Counted from the stretch's first letter, positions 8,850-17,680 are shown. The stretch is 64,000 nucleotides of DNA from Actinomycetota bacterium (GCA_016213625.1 JACQZZ010000003.1:103209-167208); one strand, 5' to 3'. Numbers and translations: made by a program. Notes: generated by a model not told the origin, from the sequence alone.

Positions 8850-10253
8850 ATGAATGCACGACTGTTGGAGATCGAGCGCCCGTCGTTCGGGCCGGTGTCG
8901 CCACCGGCGGCGTTGGGGGCCGACGTGTACCGGGGCCACCTGGCCGCGTTGCGGGCCGCGGCGGCCGAGCGCGGCCTCACCCACGTGCTCGTCTACGGCG
9001 ATCGTGAGCACGTCGGCAACATCCTGTGGGCCACCGGCTTCGACCCTCGATTCGAGGAGGCGCTGCTGGTGGTCGGGCCCAACGACCCGCCGCTGGTGCT
9101 GGCCGGCAACGAGTGCCTGTCGTACGTGGCGGCCTCGCCGTTGCACGTGACGGGCGAGTTGCGACGCGAGCTGTACCAGCCGTTCTCGCTGCCGTCGCAG
9201 CCGCGCGATTCGTCGCGGCGCCTGGCGGACATCCTGCGCGACGAGGGCGTGGGGTCCGGCTCGCGGGTGGGCATCGTCGGCTGGAAGTACCTCACCACGC
9301 TCGAGCACGACGACCCCGAGCACGCGGTCGACGTGCCGACACATCTGGCCGACACGGTGCGCTCGCTCGTTGGATGGGACGCGGTGGTGAACGCGACCGA
9401 TCTGCTCATCCACCCCCGGTACGGGTTGCGGGCGTGCGCAGGTGCCGACGAGATCGCGATGTGGGAGTACGCCAATGCCGAGGCGTCGCGGGCGACGTGG
9501 GCGCTGGTCGACACGCTCCCGTCTGCCGTGCGCGAGGGCTGGACCGATCTCGACGTGGTGCGCGAGGCCAGGGTGGGTGGTCTGCCGCTGGGTTGCCACC
9601 TCACGTTCGCGGTGGGCGGCTCACCCGGGCTCGGTGGGCCGACCGGGCGTGTGATCAGGCGTGGCGACTCGCTCGGCTTCAACCTGTGTCATTGGGGCGC
9701 CAACATCTGCCGCGCGGGGTGGATCGCCGAGGGGCCCGACGATGTGGCGCCCGAGGTGCGTGACTACGTGGAGGCGTACGTGGGGCCGTACGTCTCGGCC
9801 ATCTCGGAGTGGCTGGCGATGATGGTGCCCGGCACTCGTGGCGGCGACGTGTACGACCTGATCCATCGGCGGTTACCCGACGACGTGTACGGCATCGACC
9901 TCAACCCCGGCCATCTCATCGCCTACGAGGAGTGGATGTCGTCGCCCATCGCCGCCGGCTCCGACGATCCGCTGCGGTCGGGGATGGTGCTGCAGATCGA
10001 CATCATCCCGACGCACCCGGTGTACTTCTCCACGCGGATGGAGGAGGGCATCGTGATCGCCGATGAATCGCTGCAGGCCGAACTGGACGCGCGTCACCCC
10101 GAAGTGATCGGTCGTTGCCGCGCTCGACGAGCATTCATGCGCGACACGCTGGGGTTCGACGTGCCCGACACCGTCCTGCCGTTGTCCGACGTGGCCGGCA
10201 TGGTGACGCCGTGGTTCCTGCGTCCCGATCTGGTGGTCGCGCTCGCCCGCTGA
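8850..10253 (+). CDS. M24 (aminopeptidase P/Xaa-Pro dipeptidase-like) family protein with altered metal site
   Basis: The 467-residue protein has the two-domain layout of M24 peptidases: an N-terminal creatinase-like domain (about 25-190) and a C-terminal pita-bread domain (about 200-450). In active members the C-terminal domain has two Asp, one His and two Glu binding two metals. Here the segment around 272-291 reads GDSLGFNLCHWGANICRAG, with Asn278 and Cys/Arg near 287 where the two Asp should be. The His (NPGHLI, H355) remains, the first Glu position is Asp384 in LQIDIIP, and E398/E399 remain. It therefore looks like a catalytically altered or inactive homologue, perhaps with a non-peptidase role. 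It may be cotranscribed with the upstream DUF385 gene. Confidence 0.8.
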   Translation: MNARLLEIERPSFGPVSPPAALGADVYRGHLAALRAAAAERGLTHVLVYGDREHVGNILWATGFDPRFEEALLVVGPNDPPLVLAGNECLSYVAASPLHVTGELRRELYQPFSLPSQPRDSSRRLADILRDEGVGSGSRVGIVGWKYLTTLEHDDPEHAVDVPTHLADTVRSLVGWDAVVNATDLLIHPRYGLRACAGADEIAMWEYANAEASRATWALVDTLPSAVREGWTDLDVVREARVGGLPLGCHLTFAVGGSPGLGGPTGRVIRRGDSLGFNLCHWGANICRAGWIAEGPDDVAPEVRDYVEAYVGPYVSAISEWLAMMVPGTRGGDVYDLIHRRLPDDVYGIDLNPGHLIAYEEWMSSPIAAGSDDPLRSGMVLQIDIIPTHPVYFSTRMEEGIVIADESLQAELDARHPEVIGRCRARRAFMRDTLGFDVPDTVLPLSDVAGMVTPWFLRPDLVVALAR

Positions 10254-10278
10254 GCGCTCGACCCGGAGTGCCTGCCGA

Positions 10279-10479
10279 TCAGTGGGCCTTGGCGAGGTGG
10301 ATGGCGCGACTGCTGGTCGCCGGGTAGAACATCGAGACATGGCCGTCGTCCCAGCGGACGCTGTAATGCTCGGTGTCGCCCTCGCCGAGGACGTCGAGGA
10401 TCTCTCCCTTGCGAGGCGGTTGACCCAGGTGCATCTGGTCGACCACGATCTCGTCGCCGATGACGGCATGGATGTTCAT
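10279..10479 (-). CDS. DUF1918 domain protein
   Basis: A 66-residue protein made of a single small beta-barrel-like domain: VIGDEIVVD, then GEILDVLGEGD, then YSVRWDDGHVSMFYP. This matches DUF1918, a family widespread in actinobacteria with no assigned biochemical function. The start is well supported by AGGAGG six nucleotides upstream of the ATG. It is convergent with the M24-like gene. Confidence 0.9.
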   Translation of the reverse strand: MNIHAVIGDEIVVDQMHLGQPPRKGEILDVLGEGDTEHYSVRWDDGHVSMFYPATSSRAIHLAKAH

Positions 10480-10573
10480 GGGTGCCTCCTGGGGTGAGTC
10501 GGTGATTCAGTTCTCGCGCAGAATCGGCGCCGATGCCAGAGGCGAAGTGTCATGCCATCGATCCGGGTGGGGA

Positions 10574-11290
10574 TCAGCGGGTGACCTCGGCCGGCGGGTC
10601 GACCTCGGTGAACGTGTACTCGCCGCCGGCGAGGGCGGTGCTCCAGGAGTTGATCCGGTACGCCAGCGGGGGCACGAGCGAGTCGCGGGGCCGCAGGTAC
10701 AGCTCGGCGAAGTCGTCGGGGGCGATCATGATGTGCCAGGCGACGGTGATCTCGTAGGTGTCGGTGAACCAGGCATAGTGCGACACCACCAGCAGCCCCG
10801 CCACAGGGGTGCCGCCGGCGAGGCCGATCGCCGACTCGGGCAAGCCGGCGACGTCGTCACCGATCCGCTCGAGGAACACGCCGAGCACCTGCTCGGCGGT
10901 ACCGGCCAGGTCGTCCGTGCCCGGCACCAGGGTCGCGGCGAAGGTGGCGACGGAGGTTCGGTCGGGGTCTTGCACCTCCACCTGGAACGGCAGCTCCTCC
11001 GATGCCTCGGGGAGGTCCACCCACACCTCGGCAACTCCTCCCGCTGCCACGTCCGCGGGCTCGAAGGACACGGTGACGCCCTCGATCGATGCCGTCCCCT
11101 CCAGGTGGAACTCGCCGCTGTTGCCACCCACGCTGACGAGCCCGAGCGGGCGGTGCCCGGGGATGAGCCGGTTCACGTACTGCGGGCTGGCGCTCAGGTC
11201 GACCGTTGTCGTCGGCTCGTCGGCGGACTTCGTGCAGCCCGCCAGCAGCACGGCGACAGCGACCAGTGCGGTCGTCGCATGTCGTCGCAT
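10574..11290 (-). CDS. Secreted lipoprotein, unknown function
   Basis: A 238-residue predicted lipoprotein. The N-terminus MRRHATTALVAVAVLLAGC has a positively charged start, a hydrophobic core and the lipobox LAGC, so it should be lipidated and held on the outer face of the membrane. The remainder is beta-rich with no family I recognise. The start at 11290 is supported by GAGGAGGGATC immediately upstream; an extension up to 11389 would destroy the signal peptide. A 10-bp tandem duplication (GTCGTCGCAT, 11271-11290) covers the first codons. It is oriented away from the tRNA gene. Confidence 0.8.
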   Translation of the reverse strand: MRRHATTALVAVAVLLAGCTKSADEPTTTVDLSASPQYVNRLIPGHRPLGLVSVGGNSGEFHLEGTASIEGVTVSFEPADVAAGGVAEVWVDLPEASEELPFQVEVQDPDRTSVATFAATLVPGTDDLAGTAEQVLGVFLERIGDDVAGLPESAIGLAGGTPVAGLLVVSHYAWFTDTYEITVAWHIMIAPDDFAELYLRPRDSLVPPLAYRINSWSTALAGGEYTFTEVDPPAEVTR

Positions 11291-11461
11291 GATCCCTCCT
11301 CGAACAGGTGGGTCCTCCTTCATTGTCCGCTCAGCGGTTCGGTGGGGCAACTGAGGAACGGCACGGGACGCCGCCGGTGCAGCGGCCACGCATCACGGGG
11401 ATCGCGGACATGCCAGTTGCGATCGGCCGCGAGCATGGGTACCGTCTGTGTCCTACTCCGA

Positions 11462-11536
<75 letters not shown>

Positions 11537-11541
11537 TATAC

Positions 11542-11576
11542 AGAAGGCCCGGAAACATTGAGTTTCCGGGCCTTCT
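11542..11576. terminator. Strong hairpin after tRNA-fMet
   Basis: A perfect 15-bp inverted repeat, AGAAGGCCCGGAAAC and its complement, with a 5-nt ATTGA loop starts a few bases after the tRNA. It probably terminates tRNA transcription on the + strand and transcription arriving from the integrase side. It is inside the element, so the element supplies its own terminator for the restored tRNA. Confidence 0.8.
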
Positions 11577-11597
11577 GAATTCTCCGGCCGAGGCGGT

Positions 11598-11682
11598 GTC
11601 TACCGGGTGCGTCTACCGGCTCGTCTGCGAGCGAGGCTGTGACCTGGTGGTTCGTGTTCGTGGTCCGGTAGACGTCTACCGG
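11598..11682. promoter_or_regulatory. GTCTACCGG repeats, possible integrase arm sites
   Basis: GTCTACCGG occurs at 11598-11606, 11611-11619 and 11674-11682, and its complement at 11665-11673. The last two make a perfect 18-bp palindrome CCGGTAGACGTCTACCGG. The cluster sits between the att repeat and the integrase gene, where integrase or excisionase arm-type sites are normally found. A role as a regulator operator is the alternative. Confidence 0.55.
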
Positions 11683-11689
11683 CTGTCCG

Positions 11690-12859
11690 TCATCGGTGGA
11701 CTCCGGCCTGGTCGCTGTGGTCGTGACGGTGGGTGGTGATGAGGTTGGCGAAGTCGGTGGCGGCGGTGGCGCTCATGCCGGGGACGAGGTGTTGGTAGGT
11801 GGCCATGGTGAAGCCGGGGTGGGCGTGGCCAAGTCGTTCGGAGACGACCTTGATCGGTGTGCCTGCGGCGACGAGGAGGCTGGCGTGGGTGTGGCGTAGG
11901 TCGTGGAAGCGGATGCGTGGGATGTCGGCGCGGGCGAGGTGGCGGTCGAACAGTTGGCTGATCGATTCGGCGTGGACCGGGTCGCCGTGGCGGTTCGTGA
12001 AGATCGGGTCGCCGAGGTCGACGGGGTGACGGTCACGACGTTGGGCACGATGCCATCGTTCGAGGACGTGTTCGGTGCCGGGGTCGAGGTCGACGCAGCG
12101 GCGACTGGTGCGCGTCTTGACCGGCATCTCGATGGAGCGGCCGCCGACGACTTGTCGGCTGCGGGCGATCGAGATGCGATGTGTCGCGCGTTGCCAGTCG
12201 CCCCATCGGAGTCCGGCGAGCTCACCGCGGCGCATGCCAGTGTAGGCGGCGAGGTGCAGCGCCGGGTAGAGCCGGAGGTGTGCTGCGCCGGTGAGGAATT
12301 GGCTGAGTTGTGATGCGGTCCAGGTCTCGGGCCCTTGCCGCGCTCTGGGGGTGGAGCGTGGCGCGTGCGCTGCGAGCGCGACGTTGGTGTCGACTAGGTG
12401 GCGGCGGACGGCGTCGGCGAGCGCGGATCTGATGATGACGTGGACGTCGTAGACGGTCTTCGTCGCGAGCGGGCCGCCGTCACGGCTGCCGGTGGTGAGG
12501 AGCGCGTGGTAGAGGCCGTCGAGGTGCTCGACGCGCAGCGACCGCAAGGGGATGTTGCCGATGCGCGGGTTGATGTAGTTGTCGATCATCCACGCGTAGC
12601 GGTGCGCGGTCGTCTGTCCGAGTTGGGTGCGACGGCGCGGCATCCACTGCTCGGCCAGGAAGGCTCCGAGCGTCGCCGGGGCGCCGAAGACCGGCACAAC
12701 CCGAGCCGCTGACCGTTCGAGTGTCGCGGCGATCGCTTCGGCATCGATGCGGCTTCGGCCGGCGGGATGCCAGCGTCGGCGTTCGCGGCCGGTGAGGGGG
12801 TCGATGCCGTCGTAGGCGACGACGTAGAAGCGGTGGTTGCGTTCAATGATGTAGGCCAT
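11690..12859 (-). CDS. Site-specific tyrosine integrase
   Basis: A 389-residue tyrosine recombinase. The N-terminal part (about 20-75) is an arm-binding-like domain, followed by a SAM-like core-binding domain (about 90-180) and the catalytic domain. The active-site set is visible: TGMRRGE (first Arg), HDLRHTH (His-x-x-Arg), LGHAH (His) and the nucleophile Tyr in MATYQH. The ATG at 12859 (MAYIIERNHRFYVV) is preferred; the open frame continues upstream to 13255 but there it is only antisense to the next gene. It lies immediately inside the left end of the element and should catalyse integration at and excision from tRNA-fMet. No separate excisionase gene is recognisable. Confidence 0.95.
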   Translation of the reverse strand: MAYIIERNHRFYVVAYDGIDPLTGRERRRWHPAGRSRIDAEAIAATLERSAARVVPVFGAPATLGAFLAEQWMPRRRTQLGQTTAHRYAWMIDNYINPRIGNIPLRSLRVEHLDGLYHALLTTGSRDGGPLATKTVYDVHVIIRSALADAVRRHLVDTNVALAAHAPRSTPRARQGPETWTASQLSQFLTGAAHLRLYPALHLAAYTGMRRGELAGLRWGDWQRATHRISIARSRQVVGGRSIEMPVKTRTSRRCVDLDPGTEHVLERWHRAQRRDRHPVDLGDPIFTNRHGDPVHAESISQLFDRHLARADIPRIRFHDLRHTHASLLVAAGTPIKVVSERLGHAHPGFTMATYQHLVPGMSATAATDFANLITTHRHDHSDQAGVHR

Positions 12860-12989
12860 ACCGGAGAGATCGACAGTTGACCCGTTCGGGACCAACCCGA
12901 AGATCAGCAGTCGTTCGAGTTGGCGTGACCTGGGCAGGATCGGACGTTGTGCGGGGTCGATGGTCCGACGCCGGTGGCGATCTACGGTG

Positions 12990-13322
12990 ATGGCTGTGCC
13001 GGGGACGTGGCCTGCTGGTGAGCTGGACGAGTTGATCGAGGAGGTGCTCGTCGACGCGTACGGCGACAGTGAGCAGCTCGGCGCGTTCGAGTGCGTGTTC
13101 TCCCAGACGGGTCTGCCAGTGGCGGCCGTCGCGGTCGGGATGGCGTGCAGCCTGGACGAGGTCGAGTTCGATGGTGATGAACGACGGGGGCTGGTCGCTG
13201 TGATCACGCTCGATGGTCGGCGGCAGCGGTTGAGCCTGTTGGACGTCGCTGTCACTGACGAGTCACACGAGGCGGCGCGGCTGTTGGCGGCGTTCCGACG
13301 ATGGTGGGTACCGCCGAGGTGA
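12990..13322 (+). CDS. Small acidic DAYG-motif protein upstream of primase-helicase
   Basis: A protein of about 110 residues with a conserved-looking core: LIEEVLVDAYGDSEQLGAFECVF, then a beta-rich part ending DERRGLVAVITLDGRRQRLSLLDV. It resembles small 'calcium-binding-like' domains that I recall as neighbours of mobile-element genes, but I cannot assign a function. It overlaps the primase-helicase start by 22 bp, so the two are probably translated together. The start is uncertain: ATG at 12990, or GTG at 12996, which sits 7 nt after a TACGGT box. It is divergent from the integrase. Confidence 0.65.
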   Translation: MAVPGTWPAGELDELIEEVLVDAYGDSEQLGAFECVFSQTGLPVAAVAVGMACSLDEVEFDGDERRGLVAVITLDGRRQRLSLLDVAVTDESHEAARLLAAFRRWWVPPR

Positions 13323-15655
13323 CCGGTTCGTCGAAACCGGACGAGCTGGCCGTGGCATTGGCGGAGATCGAGTCGCTGCGTGCCGAGAACGAGCGGTTGC
13401 GTGGTCTGCTCGGGCTCACCGATGACCGGGAGGCCGAGCCGCCCGTGGCGTGGGAGCCGACGTTGTTCGCTCCTGCCGTGTTGGCGCGTCCTGCGGTGGA
13501 TCAGCGGTCGTCACCGTCGGACAAGATCCAGCTGTTCCGCTCGCTGTTCGCGGGTCGTGACGACGTGTACGCCCTGCGGTGGCAGAACGATCGGACGCAG
13601 AAGTCGGGGTGGTCACCGGCGGTGGTTGGAGGGTGGGCGAACTCGAAGCGCCCAGACCGGGAGTACGAGCCGCTCACCGATGCGGTGATCGAACGTCATC
13701 TGGCAGGCGACATCTCCGCCGGGCTGTACCCGTTGCTGCGTAACGACTGCTGCCGGCTGTTGGCGTGTGACTTCGATGGTGGCTCGTGGGCGCTCGACGC
13801 GCTCGCCTACCTCGACGCGTGCCGGCAGGCGGGGTTGCCGGCGGTGTTGGAACGCTCACGGTCCGGTGATGGTGGGCATGTGTGGGTGTTCTTCTCCGGT
13901 CCGGTTCCGGCTGCCGATGCGCGCAAGGTGGGCGCGGCGATGCTGCGCCGGGCGATGGCGTCTCGGGTCGAGATCGACCTGTCGAGCTACGACCGGTTGT
14001 TCCCGTCACAGGATGTGATGCCGAAGGGTTCGTTCGGGAACCTGATCGCACTTCCCCTGCAAGGCGGCTGTCGCAAGCGTGGCACCACAGTGTTCCTCGA
14101 TCCGACCGGCCTCGAACCGTACGACGACCAGTGGGCCTTCCTCTCCGCGGTGCCGTTGGCGAGCCCGGAAGCGCTCACTGCGATTGCCGACTCGGTACGT
14201 CCGCTGGCCGTCGGGACCGAAGCGGTCGACTGGGAACAGGCCCGCGAGCAGCACCCAGCCCCACCGGTGGTGCACGCGACGCTGGCGGGGATGCTGTCGA
14301 TCGAACGGATCGGATTGCCGGCGTGGCTGATCGCCCAGCTGAAGCACCTGGCATCGCTGCACAACCCGAAGTTCTACGAGAACGAACGCCTTCGCCTGTC
14401 CAACCATGCGACCCCACGACTGATCCGCTGTTACGTCGAGGAGCTCGACCGGCTCGGTCTGCCCCGGGGGCTGCTCGACGCCGCCCGGCACGTGATCGAC
14501 TCGGCCGGCAGCAGATTCCAGCTCGACGACCAACGCAACGCCCCGTCGGCGATCGTGGTTTCGCCGACGATCACCTTGTCATCGCACCAGCAGGTTGCTG
14601 TCGACAGCTTGATCGGCCACGACCATGCGGTGCTCGTCGCGCCGACCGGTGCGGGCAAGACGGTCATGGCCTGTGCCGTGATCGCCGCGCATCGGGTGCC
14701 GACGCTGATCCTCGTTGATCGCACCCCACTGGTGGAGCAGTGGAAGTCGCGGCTGATGGAGCATCTTGGTCTCGGCCGGCGTCAGATCGGTCGTGTGGCC
14801 GCAACGGCGAAGCCGTCGGGGATCATCGACATCGCAACACTGCAAGCGGTCGCGCGTCGCCCCGACGCATCGGCGGTGCTCGACGGGTACGGCCTGGTGA
14901 TCGTCGACGAATGCCACCACCTCCCCGCCCGGTCGTTCGAGATCGCCGTGCGCGATGCCCGCTGCCGCCGATGGCTCGGGCTGACCGCCACCCCGTACCG
15001 GCGTGACGGGCTCGAGGCGATCATCGCCATGCAGTGCGGCCCGGTCCGCCACGAGATCGCGCTCGCCGACACAGCAGCCGCCACGCTCACCCGCCGCCTC
15101 TTCGTCCACGACACCCAGAGCACTGCCGGGACCGGCGAGATCGCCGCGATCCAGGACGTGTTCCGAGCGCTCGTCGAAGATCAGGCCCGTACCCGTCAGA
15201 TCGCCGCCGACGTCACCGCCGCCGTTCGGGACGGCCGCAACGTGCTGGTGCTCACCCAGTGGACCGAACACCTCGACGCCCTCGCCACGGAGCTGCAACA
15301 ACGCGGTGTCGAACCGCTCGTGTTGAAGGGCGGGCTCGGCAAGAAGGCACGGGCAGCGGTGATCGACCAGCTCAACGCCGACCTGGCGCCGACCGGGCAA
15401 CTCCTCCTCGCGACCGGCTCGTACCTCGGCGAAGGGTTCGACAGCCCCAGCCTCGACACTCTGTTCCTCGCGTTCCCGCTCGCCTTCAAGGGTCGGGTCG
15501 TGCAGTACATCGGACGGATCCTTCGCACCAACGACATCAAGACCGACGTCGAGGTCCACGACTACCTCGACCCCGGCCCCGTGTTCCGCAAGATGCACAG
15601 CAAACGCCTCACCACCTACACCACCCTCGGCTTCGACGTCCCCGCTCGCCGCTGA
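13301..15655 (+). CDS. TOTE-type primase-helicase fusion (AEP primase + SF2 helicase)
   Basis: A 784-residue fusion. After a short coiled segment (about 14-37) comes an archaeo-eukaryotic primase domain: FRSLFAGRDDVYALRW, then the catalytic D157-F-D159 in LLACDFDGG, then HVWVFF and DRLFPSQD...GSFGNLIALPLQ, which is diagnostic of the primase in TOTE conflict systems. The C-terminal half is an SF2 helicase with Walker A APTGAGKT (K453), a DECH box (D536-E537-C538-H539), TATPYR (motif III) and a late VVQYIGRILR (motif VI). No PLD, HNH or restriction-type nuclease domain is present, unlike many TOTE proteins. A likely role is primer synthesis and unwinding for replication of the element, or action against competing DNA; both are inference. 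Confidence 0.9.
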   Translation: MVGTAEVTGSSKPDELAVALAEIESLRAENERLRGLLGLTDDREAEPPVAWEPTLFAPAVLARPAVDQRSSPSDKIQLFRSLFAGRDDVYALRWQNDRTQKSGWSPAVVGGWANSKRPDREYEPLTDAVIERHLAGDISAGLYPLLRNDCCRLLACDFDGGSWALDALAYLDACRQAGLPAVLERSRSGDGGHVWVFFSGPVPAADARKVGAAMLRRAMASRVEIDLSSYDRLFPSQDVMPKGSFGNLIALPLQGGCRKRGTTVFLDPTGLEPYDDQWAFLSAVPLASPEALTAIADSVRPLAVGTEAVDWEQAREQHPAPPVVHATLAGMLSIERIGLPAWLIAQLKHLASLHNPKFYENERLRLSNHATPRLIRCYVEELDRLGLPRGLLDAARHVIDSAGSRFQLDDQRNAPSAIVVSPTITLSSHQQVAVDSLIGHDHAVLVAPTGAGKTVMACAVIAAHRVPTLILVDRTPLVEQWKSRLMEHLGLGRRQIGRVAATAKPSGIIDIATLQAVARRPDASAVLDGYGLVIVDECHHLPARSFEIAVRDARCRRWLGLTATPYRRDGLEAIIAMQCGPVRHEIALADTAAATLTRRLFVHDTQSTAGTGEIAAIQDVFRALVEDQARTRQIAADVTAAVRDGRNVLVLTQWTEHLDALATELQQRGVEPLVLKGGLGKKARAAVIDQLNADLAPTGQLLLATGSYLGEGFDSPSLDTLFLAFPLAFKGRVVQYIGRILRTNDIKTDVEVHDYLDPGPVFRKMHSKRLTTYTTLGFDVPARR

Positions 15656-15809
15656 CGAGGGGTGGATTGCTTCGCGTCATCGGGGTCGGCCGACTGGTGG
15701 CCGATCGCGGGGTTGCGGGTCACGTTCGAGTACCTCGCCTTCCAGCGCGCAGCAGCAGGTGACGGCACTTCTCGAGCAGCAATCTCCCGATATAGATCAA
15801 TACTCTGCT

Positions 15810-15834
15810 ATACATCAACGTCACACTGATGTAT
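15810..15834. promoter_or_regulatory. Inverted repeat in AbiE promoter
   Basis: ATACATCA (15810-15817) and TGATGTAT (15827-15834) form an 8-bp inverted repeat with a 9-nt spacer, in an unusually AT-rich stretch just upstream of AbiEi; a TATAGATCA variant lies at about 15791. The right arm runs into TATCCT, a possible -10 box. AbiEi antitoxins are known to repress their own operon by binding upstream inverted repeats, so this is the probable operator. Confidence 0.6.
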
Positions 15835-15855
15835 CCTCTCCTCTGAGGTATACAG

Positions 15856-16860
15856 ATGGGATCCATGGAACGCGGAGGCACTCGAGCGGAGCAGGCGCTG
15901 CTAGCCGTCCTGCCGCGCTCGGTCGACGTGCGTGCTGGCGCGGCTGAAGACGGGGTCGAGGTGATCCTCAACGGTCGAAACCTGCAGGTCAAGTGGGCGG
16001 GCGAGGGACAGCTCAGCGACGTTCGTCGAGTGCTTGCCCAGCATTCCCGGCGACCGGACATCGTGGTCGCCCGCCTGCTCTCCCCGGGAGCACGAGCAGA
16101 ACTCGCCGATGCCGGCGTCGGCTGGGTCGACGAGACCGGCGCCGCTGAGATCTCACTCGGCACGATCATCGTGGCTCGGTCAGGGAAGCCGGCAAAGCGT
16201 GATGCACCGAAGCGGTGGACACGATCGGCGTTGGCGATCGCCGAAGCAGCGCTGTCCGGGGTGAGGGCCACAGCGTCTGCCATGCACGACGCGACCGGCC
16301 TGTCGACGGGGAGCTGCGTGAACGCCCTCCGGATCCTCACCGATCTCGAACTGCTCGAAGCTTCAGCGGATCGCGGCCGAAGCTCCGCGCGTCGCATCGT
16401 CGATCGGGAACGGTTGCTGAGGGCCTACGCGTCCGCAGCGACCGCGATGGCGCCCGAGCTGCGAATGGAGGTCGGTGTGACGTGGCGTGACCTTGCTGAC
16501 GGGCTTCGGAAGGCTGCCGACCGCTGGCAGGCGGAACAGGTGGACTTCGCCGTGACCGGCGCGCTCGCCGCAGAGCAACTGGCGCCGTACCTGACCACGG
16601 TCACTGCCGCAGAGGTGTACGTGTCGGTCGAGACGGTGGTCGGTTTGGAAGCAGTGGCAGCGTCGGCTGGCCTCAAGCCGGTCGATGGCGGCCGACTGAT
16701 CCTGCGCCCGTTCCCCACCGTGTCCGCGAACATGCTCGCCACACAGGTCGACGGGTTGCGGGTCGCCCCGTGGCCGCGGGTGTACGTCGATCTGCTCCAC
16801 GCCGGTGTCCGTGGCGAGGACGCGGCCGAACATCTCAAGGAGGTCGTCGGTGAGCGATGA
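15856..16860 (+). CDS. AbiEi-family antitoxin (type IV toxin-antitoxin system)
   Basis: A 334-residue protein with the layout of longer AbiEi proteins. An N-terminal part (about 10-115) has nuclease-like VEVILNGRNLQVKW and RPDIVVARLLSPGAR segments. A winged-helix region (about 120-190) includes ALSGVRATASAMHDATGLSTGSCVNALRIL, and a C-terminal domain (about 205-330) contains FAVTGALAAEQLAPY and VYVDLLHAG, the AbiEi C-terminal type. The antitoxin does not bind the toxin but represses transcription and counteracts toxicity. Start choice: ATG at 15856 after TGAGG; an ATG three codons later is also possible. Its stop overlaps the toxin start by 11 bp. The AbiE pair can cause abortive infection and stabilise mobile elements. 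Confidence 0.85.
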   Translation: MGSMERGGTRAEQALLAVLPRSVDVRAGAAEDGVEVILNGRNLQVKWAGEGQLSDVRRVLAQHSRRPDIVVARLLSPGARAELADAGVGWVDETGAAEISLGTIIVARSGKPAKRDAPKRWTRSALAIAEAALSGVRATASAMHDATGLSTGSCVNALRILTDLELLEASADRGRSSARRIVDRERLLRAYASAATAMAPELRMEVGVTWRDLADGLRKAADRWQAEQVDFAVTGALAAEQLAPYLTTVTAAEVYVSVETVVGLEAVAASAGLKPVDGGRLILRPFPTVSANMLATQVDGLRVAPWPRVYVDLLHAGVRGEDAAEHLKEVVGER

Positions 16861-17680
16861 GCCGCCGCGCTCCCGGGCGGCCCGAGCGGCAGCCGAACGA
16901 GCACTGATCCGAGTCGTGCACCACTACGGCGAACGCCCCGAGTTCGTGCTCCTCGGCGGTCTCGTGCCCGACCTCCTGTGCGCCACCTCGGGGATGATCC
17001 ACTCGGGAACGACCGATGTCGACGTCCAGGTCAACCTGGAGATCGCCGCCGGCACCGTCAACGCGCGGCGACTCGAGCGCGCCTTGCTGAACGCAGAGTT
17101 CGAACCGGACGCCGAGCGCGTGTGGCGATGGCGCAGCGGCGATGGCGACGGCGTTGCGATGATCGAGTTCGAGCTGCTCGCCGACCTCGACGATCAGCCC
17201 GCGGGCGCGACGGTGGTGCTCGACGGCTGCAACGACCTCGGTGCCGCCAACCTGCGCGGTACCGGCTTCGCAGTGAGGGACATCGAAGTGCGGCAGCTGC
17301 GGGCGCGGGTCGGTGGTGTCGAGCAGTTCGCCGAGATCAATGTGACCGGCCTCGGCGGGTTCTTGATGGCCAAGTGCGCCGCTGCGTACTCGCGGCGCAA
17401 ACCGAAGGACTGGTACGACATCGCCTACGTCCTGCTGCATAACGACGCCGGCGGCGTCGAGGCCGCTGCGGACATCGTGCTCACTCGGTTCGGATCTGAG
17501 CTCTCGTCGGTGCGCACAGCGCTCGATGATCTTCGCGACAACTTCTCCGACGTCGCCGCCCAGGGAGCCGTCGCGTACGCCGACGAAATGCTCGGCAACC
17601 ACCCAGACCTCGAGCGCCGGGCGCTCCTCGCCGATGGCGTCACGGCGGTCCGCGAGTTCTACGGGATCCTGAGCAGCTGA
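16850..17680 (+). CDS. AbiEii/AbiGii nucleotidyltransferase toxin
   Basis: A 276-residue protein of the DNA polymerase beta-like nucleotidyltransferase fold. The catalytic signature is visible as LLGGLVPDLL followed by TTDVDVQV (GG...DxD), with a later RKPKDWYDIAYVLLH segment of the AbiEii type. Such toxins transfer nucleotides, in studied relatives to tRNA acceptor ends, and arrest growth during phage infection; whether that holds here is unknown. I use the GTG at 16850, which overlaps the antitoxin stop, rather than the longer frame from 16805. It is the last gene before the right end of the element. Its siting beside a tRNA-fMet att site is probably coincidental. Confidence 0.85.
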   Translation: MSDEPPRSRAARAAAERALIRVVHHYGERPEFVLLGGLVPDLLCATSGMIHSGTTDVDVQVNLEIAAGTVNARRLERALLNAEFEPDAERVWRWRSGDGDGVAMIEFELLADLDDQPAGATVVLDGCNDLGAANLRGTGFAVRDIEVRQLRARVGGVEQFAEINVTGLGGFLMAKCAAAYSRRKPKDWYDIAYVLLHNDAGGVEAAADIVLTRFGSELSSVRTALDDLRDNFSDVAAQGAVAYADEMLGNHPDLERRALLADGVTAVREFYGILSS

